From Actinomycetes bacterium (GTDB lineage: Bacteria > Actinomycetota > Acidimicrobiia > Acidimicrobiales > RAAP-2), in contig JAKBGV010000002.1 in the NCBI GenBank assembly GCA_021837305.1, positions 52,197 to 116,196 on the forward strand: 64,000 nucleotides of DNA. Reading direction: 5' to 3'. The position numbers and the translations under genes were made by a program. The number at the start of each line of letters is the position of its first letter. Position 1 is the stretch's first letter. Positions 20,254 to 31,394 of the stretch are shown one piece after another. The notes under the pieces were generated by a model, which was not told the DNA's origin, ran no database searches, and saw only the letters and a list, made by a program, of their open reading frames with translations.

Positions 20254-22511
20254 AGCGCCTGATAGAGCGTGCTGCGTTGGATCAACGGCCGACCGAGCGG
20301 GGCGACGAGCTCGTGCAGGTGCGCGACGTCCAATTCCTGACCGTGCACGGCGCCGGCCGCGCGTGAGATGTTCTCGTCCATCAGGGTCCCACCGAGGTCG
20401 TTGGCGCCCGCGCCGAGCACGCGACGCACGCCGTCGATGCCCATCTTTACCCAGCTGACTTGAATGTTGTCGATCAGGGTCGCGTAGTGCAACCGTCCCA
20501 CCGCGTGGATGAGGACGGCCTCGCGGAAGGTCGGGCCCTTGCGCGCGCGACCGCGTAGGAAGAGCGGCGTCGCCATGTGGACGAACGGCAGTGGGACGAA
20601 CTCGGTGAACCCGCCCGTCTCGAGTTGCAAGGCGCGGGTCACGAGCAGGTGGGTCGCCCACTCGGCGGCGCCTTCGACGGCGCCGAACATGATCGTGATG
20701 TTCGAGTGCAGTCCGACGTGATGAGCCGCCCGGTGCACGTCGAGCCACTGCTGGGTGTTCAGCTTGTCCGGGCACAGGATCGCGCGGACATTGTCGTCGA
20801 GGATCTCCGCAGCGGTGCCGGGCAACGTCTTAAGGCCCGCGTCACGGAGTCGGGTCAGGTACGACTCGAGGTCCTCGTTGTTGCGTCGCGCGCCCTCGAA
20901 TACCTCTAGGGCACTGAAGGCGTGGATGTGCATCGTTGGGGACGCCTCGTGCACCGCGCGCACGACGTCGAGGTAGTAGTCGCCGTCGAAGTTCGGGTGG
21001 ATCCCGCCCTGCAGGCAGACTTCGGTCGCACCGCGCTCTTCGGCCTCTCGGACACGATCGGCGATCTCATCGAGTCCGAGCAGGTAGGGATCGCCGCGCA
21101 GGTTGAGCGAGAGCGGCCCCTTGGAGAAGGCACAGAATCGGCACTTGAAGGTGCAGACGTTGGTGTAGTTGATGTTGCGGTTGACGACGTAGGTGATCTC
21201 GTCGCCCACCAGACGCCGCCGCACGTCATCGGCGAGCTCCACGACGGCGTTGAAGTCACCGCCGCGAGCGTTGAGCAGGGTGACGAGTTCGGCGTGCTCG
21301 AAGGGGTACCCAGGTTCGTAGCGCGCGAGGATCTCCTCGACCGCCGAAGTGTGGACCCGTGACACCGGGGCCTCCGGCGGTGGCGTCTCGGCGCCCGACG
21401 CCCAGGCGTCATCGCGCGCGAGACCCGTGGAGTCGGCACTCGCCAGCATGAACGGCCGCACGTGCTCGTGCACGAACGTCTCGTGACGACCGAGGTGCTC
21501 CGGGTAGATCGCGAGACGCGCCACGAGGTGCAGTCCGCGCAGTTCGACCTGACGCCGCAGTATCCCGACGGCCGGCCAGGCGCGCTCAGGATTCACGTGA
21601 TCGATGGTGACCGGTGAGATGCCGCCGAAGTCGTCGATGCCGAAGTCCAAGAGGCCCGCCGGGTCGTCGCTGAGGTTGGGCGGCGCCTGAAGATGTATGT
21701 CGTCGGGCAATAGCAGCCGCGCCGCGGCGATCGTCCAGTGGAACTCCTCGTCGCTCGCCGCGGGCTCGTGGGCCATAGCGGTGCGCGCCTTGGGCAGGAA
21801 GTTCTGAATGATGACCTCTTGGACGTGACCGAACTCGAGGTGGGAGGTGCGGATGGCGTCGAGCGCCTCGATCCGGTCGGCGCGCGACTCACCGATCCCG
21901 ACCAGGAGACCCGTGGTGAAGGGGATGCGCAGCTCTCCCGCGAAGCGCAAGGTGTCCAGGCGCCGCTCGGGGTCCTTGTCCGGCGACAGCCGGTGCGCGT
22001 CCAAGGTGGCGAGCGATTCGAGCATCATGCCCTGGGAGACCGAGGAGGCGCGCAACTGGTCGAGCTCGTGGCGATACAGCGCGCCGGCGTTGATGTGGGG
22101 CAACAACCCCGTCCCGTCGAGGACCATCTGAGCGGCGGTGGCCAGGTAGTCGACGGTCGAACGGTAGCCCCGGGCCGCGAGCCAGCGCGCGGCTTCGTCG
22201 TAGCGAAGCTCAGGGCGCTCCCCGAGAGTGAAGAGCGCCTCGGTGCACCCCGCATCGCGCCCCGCCTGGGCGATCGTCATGACCTCGTCGAGTGACAGGT
22301 ACGGAGCGCTCACGTGCGCGGGCGCCTGGGCGAAAGTGCAGTAACCGCACCGATCGCGACACAGTTTGGTCAGGGGGATGAAGACCTTAGGGGAGTAGGT
22401 GACCACGTGTCCGTGGGCTCTGCGCGCAAGGTCGACGGCAGCGGGAGCGACGTCGGTGGCGGTCGCGTTGACCAGGTCCGACACGACGCCATCGAGAGAA
22501 TGCTTCGTCAT
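20250..22511 (-). CDS. fbiC: FO synthase, bifunctional CofG/CofH fusion
   Basis: Makes the deazaflavin FO, the chromophore of coenzyme F420, from a ribityl pyrimidine and tyrosine. The 753 residues contain two radical-SAM barrels. The N-terminal CofG-like half has the cluster motif CRDRCGYC (about residue 51) and the C-terminal CofH-like half has CTFKCRFC (about residue 455). The fused form is typical of actinobacteria, so this organism probably runs F420-dependent redox reactions. The ATG lies 6 nt after a TAGGAT -10 element. The LOG-like gene overlaps its 3' end. Confidence 0.95.
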   Translation of the reverse strand: MTKHSLDGVVSDLVNATATDVAPAAVDLARRAHGHVVTYSPKVFIPLTKLCRDRCGYCTFAQAPAHVSAPYLSLDEVMTIAQAGRDAGCTEALFTLGERPELRYDEAARWLAARGYRSTVDYLATAAQMVLDGTGLLPHINAGALYRHELDQLRASSVSQGMMLESLATLDAHRLSPDKDPERRLDTLRFAGELRIPFTTGLLVGIGESRADRIEALDAIRTSHLEFGHVQEVIIQNFLPKARTAMAHEPAASDEEFHWTIAAARLLLPDDIHLQAPPNLSDDPAGLLDFGIDDFGGISPVTIDHVNPERAWPAVGILRRQVELRGLHLVARLAIYPEHLGRHETFVHEHVRPFMLASADSTGLARDDAWASGAETPPPEAPVSRVHTSAVEEILARYEPGYPFEHAELVTLLNARGGDFNAVVELADDVRRRLVGDEITYVVNRNINYTNVCTFKCRFCAFSKGPLSLNLRGDPYLLGLDEIADRVREAEERGATEVCLQGGIHPNFDGDYYLDVVRAVHEASPTMHIHAFSALEVFEGARRNNEDLESYLTRLRDAGLKTLPGTAAEILDDNVRAILCPDKLNTQQWLDVHRAAHHVGLHSNITIMFGAVEGAAEWATHLLVTRALQLETGGFTEFVPLPFVHMATPLFLRGRARKGPTFREAVLIHAVGRLHYATLIDNIQVSWVKMGIDGVRRVLGAGANDLGGTLMDENISRAAGAVHGQELDVAHLHELVAPLGRPLIQRSTLYQAL

Positions 22512-22517
22512 GGGTGC

Positions 22518-22523
22518 ATCCTA
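22518..22523 (-). promoter_or_regulatory. -10 element of a leaderless promoter (fbiC)
   Basis: TAGGAT on the minus strand, 6 nt before the fbiC ATG. Confidence 0.6.
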
Positions 22524-22569
22524 GTTGCGCCGCTGCGCCACTCTACGGGTCACGCAAACGCGCGCCGGG

Positions 22570-23681
22570 TCAAGCCGAGTGCCCGCTCAGTTTCCTGCGC
22601 ACCGTCTCGAGCAGCTCCTCGTACGAGGCGATGAAGGCCGCAACACCCTCGTCCTCGAGTTGCTCGGTCACTGCGGCGAGGTCCACGGTGGGCGCGAGCG
22701 TGTCGAGGGTCGCGATCGTCGCCGCCGCGCGAGCGCTGTCGCGAAGGATCGACGCGTCATAGGAACCGCGAGCGAGCGCCGCGGCCAGGGTCGCGTCGGG
22801 CATCGTGTTGACGGTCTCGTCGGCCGCGATGGAGTTCACGTAGAGCAACTCGTCGTAGGCCGGGTTCTTGGTCGAGGTGGACGCCCACAGGGGCCGTTGC
22901 ACCTGGGCACCGCGCGCGAGGAGTGACTGGACGCGGGGCGATCCGACCACCTCCGTGAAGGCCGAGTAGGCCCGCGCCACCTGCGCGACGGCAATCGTGC
23001 CACGACGGGGGTCGTTTGCTTCAAGCAGTTGATCGACCGCGACGTCGACTCGCGACACGAAGAACGAGGCGACGCTGGCGATGTCCGCCACGTCGTGACC
23101 GCGCTCGATAGCCAGTTCGAGCCCGCTCGCCCAGGCGTCCATCACCGCCCGGTACCGTTCGATCGAGAAGATCAGCGTGACGTTCACGTTGATACCGTCG
23201 CCGAGGACCGTGCTAATCGCTTCGAGGCCGGCGATGGTGGCCGGGATCTTGATCATCACGTTCCGTCGCCCCACGGCCGCGGCCAGGCGACGGGCCGCGG
23301 CGATCGTGGCTTGGGTGTCGTGCGCCAGACGCGGTGAGACCTCCAATGAGACGAAGCCGTCGAGGTAACGCCGACGCGAGGCGGCGAAGTCGGACCGAGC
23401 TGCGTCGTTCACCCCGGCCAGCACATCACAGGCGTCACGGACATCGTCGACCGCGAGGTGTTCGAAGACCCGCTCGGGATCGTCCGTGTTGAGACCGGCG
23501 ATGCGTTCGTCGTAGGCCGAAGAGGTCGCAAGGGCCTTGGCGAAGATCGAGGGGTTCGAGGTTACCCCGCGAACACCCTCGGCGACGTAGCGCGCGAGCG
23601 TCCCATCGTCGAGCCAGTCACGCCGGATGTTGTCGATCCAGGGACTCTGGCCGACCTCGTTGTACAGGTCATCTAAGCGGG

Positions 23682-23685
<4 letters not shown>
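22570..23685 (-). CDS. tal: Transaldolase
   Basis: Transfers dihydroxyacetone units between sugar phosphates in the non-oxidative pentose phosphate pathway. It has 371 residues, the length of the long actinobacterial type. TSNPSIFAKA is the N-terminal signature, NVMIKIPAT contains the Schiff-base Lys, and WASTSTKNPAY and NTMP are conserved downstream motifs. The GTG at 23685 overlaps the tkt stop (GTGA), which fixes the start six codons into the open frame. Co-transcribed with tkt. Confidence 0.93.
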
Positions 23686-25676
<1,991 letters not shown>

Positions 25677-25683
25677 GTCTAGA

Positions 25684-25689
25684 ACAGTA
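25684..25689 (-). promoter_or_regulatory. -10 element of a leaderless promoter (tkt)
   Basis: TACTGT on the minus strand, 7 nt before the tkt ATG; decides this start over upstream in-frame codons. Confidence 0.5.
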
Positions 25690-25720
25690 CCTAACTTTCC
25701 ACTGACTTCCCGGTGGCCGG

Positions 25721-25726
25721 TACCCT
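25721..25726 (+). promoter_or_regulatory. -10 element of a leaderless promoter (thioesterase)
   Basis: TACCCT, 5 nt before the ATG at 25732. Confidence 0.5.
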
Positions 25727-25731
25727 GAGTC

Positions 25732-26127
25732 ATGCTCCAGATTCCACCGAACTGTGACCTCACCTTAGGGTTGACGCGCCTCGTAACGCCCGACGGGACC
25801 CCAAGCGTCTGGCGCGCTCGGATTGACGAACGATTCCTGAATCCGGCTGGCGCCGTCCAGGGTGGCTTTCTCGCCGCCATCGCCGACTCGGCTATGGGAG
25901 CGGCGGCCGTCGCCGCGATGGGGGAGCGCAAGGTCTTCGTAGCTAATACCGACCTGCGGATCTCCTTCCTGCGCCCGGTGGCCGCCGGGTCCGTCTTGAC
26001 CTGCAGCGCAACGGTGGTCAAGTCCGGCTCGCTCGTAGCATTCGTCGAAGCGCGGATCGTCGACCAGGACGATGTCGCCGTGGCCAACGCGAGTTCTACG
26101 TACGTCATTCGCGACCGTACTGAGTAG
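25732..26127 (+). CDS. PaaI-type hotdog thioesterase
   Basis: A 131-residue single hotdog-fold protein, predicted to hydrolyse acyl- or aryl-CoA esters. The segment LNPAGAVQGGFLAAIADSAM matches the PaaI/4HBT-like active-site helix (consensus HGG; here QGG, so the usual His is replaced by Gln). The tail is VEARIVDQDDVAVANASSTY. It stands alone or leads the following small membrane-protein genes, though a new -10 element overlaps its stop. Confidence 0.8.
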   Translation: MLQIPPNCDLTLGLTRLVTPDGTPSVWRARIDERFLNPAGAVQGGFLAAIADSAMGAAAVAAMGERKVFVANTDLRISFLRPVAAGSVLTCSATVVKSGSLVAFVEARIVDQDDVAVANASSTYVIRDRTE

Positions 26128-26130
26128 GCT
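26125..26130 (+). promoter_or_regulatory. -10 element of a leaderless promoter (small membrane protein)
   Basis: TAGGCT, 6 nt before the GTG at 26137; its first three bases are also the stop of the thioesterase gene. Confidence 0.5.
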
Positions 26131-26136
26131 GATGGC

Positions 26137-26490
26137 GTGAAACTTCCGTCGTGGCGAAAGGTCTTACGGGGTGCGTCGCTGCGACGCGATTTCGACGAGA
26201 TCAAGGGTCTCGTCGTTCGCTACGTGAAGGAGGAGACGGTCCAGCCACTGAAGGATGTCGCGCGCTACGCCGCCTTCGGTGCACTCGGCAGCATCTTCGT
26301 CGGATTCGGTTCGCTCATGCTGCTCATCGGGCTCTTGCGATTCCTCCAACAGTTCCGGGTACTCGATGGTTCCCTCTCGTGGTTGCCCTACCTCATTGTT
26401 GCGGTGGTGGCGATCGCGGTACTCGCCGTGACCGCCTGGCGGATCGTCGCGGACGCCTCCGTTCGACGTCGCCTGAAGAGTAAGTCATGA
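26137..26490 (+). CDS. Small membrane protein, holin-X-like
   Basis: 117 residues with a basic N-terminus, an amphipathic stretch and two transmembrane helices (about residues 44-68 and 80-105), ending in a basic RRRLKSKS tail. This resembles the actinobacterial 'putative holin-X' membrane proteins in size and topology only. It heads a run of three tiny overlapping genes that leads into trmI. Confidence 0.6.
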   Translation: MKLPSWRKVLRGASLRRDFDEIKGLVVRYVKEETVQPLKDVARYAAFGALGSIFVGFGSLMLLIGLLRFLQQFRVLDGSLSWLPYLIVAVVAIAVLAVTAWRIVADASVRRRLKSKS

Positions 26491-26675
26491 GCGACTCCGC
26501 AACTCGGCGTGAATTAGAGCAGCGCGTGCGAGAGGTCGTACCGGCCAACCCGCTGTCACTTCGCGGCGACGATCCCGCCGATACGGCCATCGCCGGTGTG
26601 GGTGGCCTACTCATTGGTTACGTGTGGGGTTTCTGGCGTGGTCGTCGCTCGCGGCCCAAGCAAGGTCGTCACTAG
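26487..26675 (+). CDS. Small protein with one membrane segment, unknown
   Basis: 62 residues; the ATG overlaps the preceding stop (ATGA). A charged N-terminal half (RRELEQRVREVVPANP) is followed by a glycine-rich transmembrane stretch, AIAGVGGLLIGYVWGFW, and a basic tail. Unknown family; probably acts with the neighbouring membrane proteins. Confidence 0.55.
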   Translation: MSDSATRRELEQRVREVVPANPLSLRGDDPADTAIAGVGGLLIGYVWGFWRGRRSRPKQGRH

Positions 26676-26836
26676 TGCGCCGCCTGTTGAAGCTCGCGAT
26701 CGGACTGGTTGGCACCCGAGCGCTCGCCCAACGATCCAAGAAGTGGACCGGAGTGCTCGGCGGTCTCGTAGCCCTGCGGCTCTTGGACGGCGTGGCTCGT
26801 TCACTAGGACGACGCGCGTCACGACGCTCATCGTGA
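26675..26836 (+). CDS. Small basic protein, unknown
   Basis: 53 residues from the GTG at 26675, which overlaps the previous stop by one base; an ATG at 26624 would instead overlap the previous gene by 52 bp. The sequence has two short hydrophobic stretches (LLKLAIGLVGT and VLGGLVALRLL) and is strongly basic at the end. It overlaps the trmI start. Confidence 0.45.
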   Translation: MRRLLKLAIGLVGTRALAQRSKKWTGVLGGLVALRLLDGVARSLGRRASRRSS

Positions 26837-27615
26837 AGGCCACGCTCGCGGTCGGCGAACGTGTGATGCTGATCGACGCGAAGGACCGCCGCTATCTCAT
26901 CACGTTGCGTCCCGACGCGGCCTTCCACACCCACGCGGGAATCGTGCAGCACAACGACGTCATCGGAACCGTCGAGGGGTCGCTCATCTCGAGCAACACC
27001 GAGCGCAGCTTCCTCGTGCTTCGCCCGACCTTGACCGACGTCGTGCTCAAGATGCCCCGCGGGGCCCAAGTGATCTATCCCAAGGACCTCGGCGCGATCC
27101 TGCTCCAGGCCGATATCGCCCCCGGCCAGAAGGTGCTCGAGGCCGGCGTCGGCTCGGGCGCGCTGTCCATGACCCTTTTACGCGCCGGCGCGCACATCAC
27201 GGCCTACGAGATCCGAGAGGACTTCGCCGTACACGCCAAACAGAACGTGCGTGACCTGTTGGGCGAGGTCGTCCACTACGACGTCCAGATCCGAGACGTC
27301 ACCCAGGGTATCGACGGCGACGACTTCGATCGCATCCTGCTCGACATGCCCGAGCCGTGGGCGGTCGTCGAACACGCCGCAACGGCACTACGCCCGGGCG
27401 GAATCCTGCTCGCCTACCTGCCCACGATCAATCAGACCCAGCTGCTACGAGAGACGCTGCACCGCTACTCGTTCGGCCTCGCCGAGACGGTGGAGATCCT
27501 GCGGCGCACGTGGCACATCGACGGTCGCTCGGTGCGCCCCGACCACCGGATGGTGGCCCACACCGGATTCCTCACGTCCGCGCGTCGCCTCGCCGGAGCA
27601 GCCGTGACGCTCTAG
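26833..27615 (+). CDS. trmI: tRNA (adenine-N1-)-methyltransferase TrmI
   Basis: Methylates A58 (and often A57) in the T loop of tRNA using SAM; active as a tetramer. It has 260 residues. The N-terminal beta domain is followed by the Rossmann methyltransferase fold with motif VLEAGVGSGALSM and the catalytic DRILLDMPEPW. The GTG at 26833 overlaps the preceding gene's stop. Homologous to Rv2118c, which likewise lies just upstream of the proteasome locus in M. tuberculosis. Confidence 0.92.
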   Translation: MKATLAVGERVMLIDAKDRRYLITLRPDAAFHTHAGIVQHNDVIGTVEGSLISSNTERSFLVLRPTLTDVVLKMPRGAQVIYPKDLGAILLQADIAPGQKVLEAGVGSGALSMTLLRAGAHITAYEIREDFAVHAKQNVRDLLGEVVHYDVQIRDVTQGIDGDDFDRILLDMPEPWAVVEHAATALRPGGILLAYLPTINQTQLLRETLHRYSFGLAETVEILRRTWHIDGRSVRPDHRMVAHTGFLTSARRLAGAAVTL

Positions 27616-27618
27616 ACG

Positions 27619-27855
27619 TCAGTCCTGTTCGATGAAGATGCACTCGCCCGGGCACTCTTCGGAGGCCTCGACGACGGCGTCTTCGAACTCCGCAGGCACG
27701 ACGGCGACACCGGCCGCTCCGCCTGGCGCGCTCTTCACGTCGGCGCCCTCTTTGACGTAGGCGAGGCCGTCGTCGAGCAGCGTGAACACGGCCGGACAAA
27801 TCTCCTCACAGAGGCCGTCACCCGTGCACAAATCCTGGTCGATCCACACCTTCAT
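27619..27855 (-). CDS. Monocluster ferredoxin, Asp-ligated type
   Basis: A 78-residue electron carrier. The cluster motif is CTGDGLC (Cys10, Asp13, Cys16) with Cys68 in ECPGEC, plus two extra cysteines (20 and 72). The second cluster ligand position is Asp, the arrangement known from Pyrococcus furiosus ferredoxin, which binds an interconvertible 3Fe/4Fe cluster and uses its extra cysteines as a disulfide. A GGGAGGACG ribosome-binding site precedes the ATG. It converges on trmI with a 3-bp gap. Partner enzyme unknown. Confidence 0.88.
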   Translation of the reverse strand: MKVWIDQDLCTGDGLCEEICPAVFTLLDDGLAYVKEGADVKSAPGGAAGVAVVPAEFEDAVVEASEECPGECIFIEQD

Positions 27856-27945
27856 GCCAACGTCCTCCCGGGCTATTCTCGTCTGGTCATGCTAGCGGGG
27901 CACCGCAGCCCCGGCACCGCGAACACGCATAAGACCTTGGAAGTC

Positions 27946-27951
27946 TAGGGT
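27946..27951 (+). promoter_or_regulatory. -10 element of a leaderless promoter (proteasome operon)
   Basis: TAGGGT, 6 nt before the ATG of the proteasome ATPase at 27958. Confidence 0.6.
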
Positions 27952-27957
27952 GACGGT

Positions 27958-29697
27958 ATGGACCGATTCCATGCCAACGAGCCCGATGAGCACGGTGATG
28001 ACGTCGCGCGACGAGGGCGGCCGCTCAGTGAGCCACTGACCGAGTCGGAGTTCTACAACCGACGCATCGAGATGCTCGAAGAGCAGTTGCTCGAGACACG
28101 TGGACACCTGGCCCAGGCGCGCTCTAACAACGAGAAACTCAGTATCACGATCCAGCAGACCCGCGACCAGATCAGCGCGCTTCGCGACGAAGTTGACAAG
28201 TTGACCCAGCCGCCGGCGGTATACGGAACGTTCACGGACTTCAACGACGACGGAACGGTCGACATCTTCGCCGCCGGACGCAAGATGCGCGTGGCGCTTC
28301 ACCCCGCGATCGATCCCCACCAGGTCGCACGTGGAGACGAGGTGGTGCTCAACGAGTCCTTCACCGTCATCGGGGTTCGTGACCCTGACGGCCAGGGCGA
28401 GGTCGTTACCGTGAAGGACGTTCTCGATGAACGTCGCGTGCTGATCTACGGGCGGGCCGATGAAGAGCGTGTCGTGGAACTCTCTGACGCCCTGCGCGAC
28501 GTGCGCTTGCGCAGCGGCGACGCGCTGCTGCTCGACACCCGTTCGAACCTCCTCACCGAGAAGCTCGCCCGCCAAGAGGCTGAAGCACTGGTCCTCGAAG
28601 AGGTGCCCGACATCACCTACGCCGACGTCGGCGGTCTCGACTCCCAGATCGAGTTGATCACCGACGCGGTCGAACTGCCCTACCTGCACCGAGCGCTGTT
28701 CACCGAGTACGAACTGCCCGCCCCCAAGGGGATCCTCCTCTACGGCCCGCCCGGCTGCGGCAAAACCCTCATCGCCAAGGCCGTGGCCAATTCGCTGTCC
28801 GCCAAGGTCGGTGAGTTGAGCGGCAATCGGAACGTGCGGTCCTACTTCTTGAACATCAAGGGCCCTGAGCTGCTCAATAAGTACGTCGGTGAGACCGAGC
28901 GCCAGATCCGTCTGGTTTTCCAGCGAGCCCGTGAGAAGGCCGAGGAGGGCGTGCCCGTCATCATCTTCTTCGACGAGATGGACTCGCTTTTTCGCACCCG
29001 CGGCACGGGCATCAGTTCGGATATGGAATCAACGATCGTGCCGCAGTTGCTCGCCGAGATCGACGGCGTGGAGTCGCTGCGCGACGTCATCGTGATCGGG
29101 GCGACCAACCGCGAGGACCTCATCGACCCGGCGATCCTTCGACCGGGGCGACTCGACGTCAAGATCAAGATCGAGCGGCCCGACGCTGAGTCGGCGGCTC
29201 AAATCTTCCAGCGCTACATCCACCCTTCCCTGCCGATTGACGACACCGTCGTGCACGGACTCGGTGGGGGCGACCGCGACAAGGCCATCCGCGCGATGAT
29301 CGAGGAAACGGTGGCCACGATGTACCGCGTCGACGACGAGAATCGGTTCCTCGAGGTGACGTACCAGGGCGGCGACAAGGAAGTGCTCTACTTCAAGGAC
29401 TTCGCCTCGGGTGCGATGATCGAGAACATCGTGCGCCGCGCGAAGAAGCTGGCGGTCAAGCGCGAGATCGCCAACGGTCCCCGCGGCCTGCGCGTCGATG
29501 ACCTGCTCGAGTCGATCCGCCAGGAGTACCGCGAGAACGAGGACCTGCCCAACACCACCAACCCGGACGACTGGGCGAGGATCTCGGGAAAGAAGGGCGA
29601 ACGGATCGTCTTCATCCGCACCCTGATCAACCGCGAGGAGGCGGAGACCAAGGGCGGCCGGTCGATCCAGCACGTCGGCACCGGCCAGTACCTGTAG
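27958..29697 (+). CDS. arc: Proteasome-activating AAA ATPase ARC/Mpa
   Basis: A hexameric unfoldase that recognises Pup-tagged proteins and feeds them to the 20S proteasome. It has 579 residues. The N-terminal coiled coil (about residues 30-80) binds Pup and is followed by the OB domains. The AAA module has Walker A GPPGCGKT, Walker [12 protein letters not shown] and the SRH region [17 protein letters not shown]. The C-terminus ends GQYL, the penultimate-Tyr type of tail that docks into the proteasome. First gene of the pupylation locus. Confidence 0.97.
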   Translation: MDRFHANEPDEHGDDVARRGRPLSEPLTESEFYNRRIEMLEEQLLETRGHLAQARSNNEKLSITIQQTRDQISALRDEVDKLTQPPAVYGTFTDFNDDGTVDIFAAGRKMRVALHPAIDPHQVARGDEVVLNESFTVIGVRDPDGQGEVVTVKDVLDERRVLIYGRADEERVVELSDALRDVRLRSGDALLLDTRSNLLTEKLARQEAEALVLEEVPDITYADVGGLDSQIELITDAVELPYLHRALFTEYELPAPKGILLYGPPGCGKTLIAKAVANSLSAKVGELSGNRNVRSYFLNIKGPELLNKYVGETERQIRLVFQRAREKAEEGVPVIIFFDEMDSLFRTRGTGISSDMESTIVPQLLAEIDGVESLRDVIVIGATNREDLIDPAILRPGRLDVKIKIERPDAESAAQIFQRYIHPSLPIDDTVVHGLGGGDRDKAIRAMIEETVATMYRVDDENRFLEVTYQGGDKEVLYFKDFASGAMIENIVRRAKKLAVKREIANGPRGLRVDDLLESIRQEYRENEDLPNTTNPDDWARISGKKGERIVFIRTLINREEAETKGGRSIQHVGTGQYL

Positions 29698-29701
29698 TCC
29701 A

Positions 29702-31189
29702 GTGGCCATCGCTAAAGTCCTCGGCATCGAGACTGAGTTCGGTATTGCCGGGGGACCCGAACAGGACCCGATCACCGCCTCGAGCGTCATCGTCAACGCC
29801 TACGCGCAGCGGGGGATAGCCCATATCAACTGGGACTTCGAGGGTGAGACGCCCGGTGTGGACGCGCGGGGCCTGGCGGGGCTGACGGCCTTCGCCCCGA
29901 TCGTCGAAACCCAGCTCGCCAACACCGTGCTCGCCAATGGCGCTCGGCTCTACGTGGACCACGCGCACCCCGAGTACTCCTCACCCGAGTGCCGTTCCCC
30001 GCTCGAGGCCGTTCGTTTCGACGTCGCCGGCGAGGAGGTGCTGCGACGGGCGCAGCGCATTGCCAACGAATCGCTCGGTCCCGTCCAGGCAATCACCATC
30101 TACAAGAACAACTCCGACGGCAAGGGCAACTCCTACGGCTGTCACGAGAACTACCTGGTGGCGCGGTCAGTCGAATTCGGTGATCTCGTTCGGGCTCTGG
30201 TACCGCACTTCGTCTCGCGCCAGATCGTCATCGGTGCCGGCAAAGTGGGATTCGAGACCGATCGGCCCCGGGGGGCCCGACCCGCCTATCAGGTGAGCCA
30301 ACGCGCCGAGTTCTTTGAGGAGGTGGTCGGTCTCGAGACCACCTTGAAGCGCCCCATCATCAACACCCGAGACGAGACCCACGGCGACGCCGAGCGATTC
30401 CGACGCCTCCACGTCATCATCGGCGACGCCAACCTGAGCCAGTACGCGACCGCGGTAAAACTCGGGGCGACGGCATTGCTGCTCGCCGCCCTCGAAGACC
30501 AGGGACTTCGTGGATTTCCGGCTGCGCCACGCGACCCCGTCCGAGCGGTGCGCGCCTTCGCCGCGGACCCCACCTTGCAAGCGGCGGTCGACTGCGTCGA
30601 CGAGCGGTCGCGTACCGCTTGGGACTACCAGGACGAGCTGTGGACACTCGCCGAGCGCTACGTCGCCCAGCACGGCGGGGACGCCGTGGCCGATCACGAC
30701 GAGGTCCGCTTCATTCTCGACCAGTGGCGTGAGATGCTCGACGGCGTGCGCGACGACCCGGCCGTAGTCGCCGACCGGATTGACTGGGTGGCCAAACAGC
30801 GCATCCTCGACGGCTACCGAGATCGGTACGACCTCGCCGAGGACGACGCGCGTCTACGCGCGATCGATCTGCAGTACCACGATCTGCGTCCCGGTCGGTC
30901 GTTGGCGGCGCGCGTGGGTCTGCGGCGACTCTTCGACGAGGACTCCATCGACGCGGCGATCGTCGAACCGCCAGGCTCCACCCGGGCGTACTTTCGCGGT
31001 CAGTGCGTCAAACGCTTCCCCGAGGCCATCGCCGCCGCGAATTGGGACTCGGTGGTCTTCGACCTCGGCGACGGGCCCCTGCAGCGCGTACCCATGCCCG
31101 ATCCCCTGCGAGGCACGGCCGCATTGACGGCGCACCTGTTTGAAACGAATTCAACGGCTATAGACCTATTGACCGCTTTGGGCGGGTAG
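29702..31189 (+). CDS. dop: Depupylase/deamidase of Pup
   Basis: A carboxylate-amine-ligase fold enzyme that removes Pup from substrates and, where needed, deamidates Pup-Gln. It has 495 residues. The start IETEFGI carries the Mg-ATP Glu, followed by [26 protein letters not shown] and NTRDETHGD, all close to mycobacterial Dop. The extended segment at about residues 40-60 (absent from PafA) is the Dop-specific loop. Since Pup here ends in Glu, only the depupylase activity should be essential. Confidence 0.95.
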   Translation: MAIAKVLGIETEFGIAGGPEQDPITASSVIVNAYAQRGIAHINWDFEGETPGVDARGLAGLTAFAPIVETQLANTVLANGARLYVDHAHPEYSSPECRSPLEAVRFDVAGEEVLRRAQRIANESLGPVQAITIYKNNSDGKGNSYGCHENYLVARSVEFGDLVRALVPHFVSRQIVIGAGKVGFETDRPRGARPAYQVSQRAEFFEEVVGLETTLKRPIINTRDETHGDAERFRRLHVIIGDANLSQYATAVKLGATALLLAALEDQGLRGFPAAPRDPVRAVRAFAADPTLQAAVDCVDERSRTAWDYQDELWTLAERYVAQHGGDAVADHDEVRFILDQWREMLDGVRDDPAVVADRIDWVAKQRILDGYRDRYDLAEDDARLRAIDLQYHDLRPGRSLAARVGLRRLFDEDSIDAAIVEPPGSTRAYFRGQCVKRFPEAIAAANWDSVVFDLGDGPLQRVPMPDPLRGTAALTAHLFETNSTAIDLLTALGG

Positions 31190-31199
31190 AACTAAGGGC

Positions 31200-31394
31200 A
31201 TGGTTGAACAAGAACGAATCCAGAAGCAACGAGTGACCCGTCCGACGGAGTCGGCGCCCGAGGTCAACGTCGATACGTCTAAGGGCGAACAGCTGAAGGC
31301 CGATTTGGACGACTTGCTCGACGAGATCGATGAAGTTTTGGAGGAGAACGCCGAAGAGTTCGTGCGCAACTACGTCCAAAAGGGAGGCGAGTAG
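31200..31394 (+). CDS. pup: Prokaryotic ubiquitin-like protein Pup (encoded GGE C-terminus)
   Basis: The small, mostly disordered tag that PafA links to lysines of target proteins. It has 64 residues, the usual size. The central helix [20 protein letters not shown] is the Mpa-binding part, and the C-terminus is KGGE. Because the last residue is already Glu, no deamidation is needed before ligation, unlike mycobacterial Pup (GGQ). It sits 10 bp after dop and directly abuts prcB. Confidence 0.96.
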   Translation: MVEQERIQKQRVTRPTESAPEVNVDTSKGEQLKADLDDLLDEIDEVLEENAEEFVRNYVQKGGE

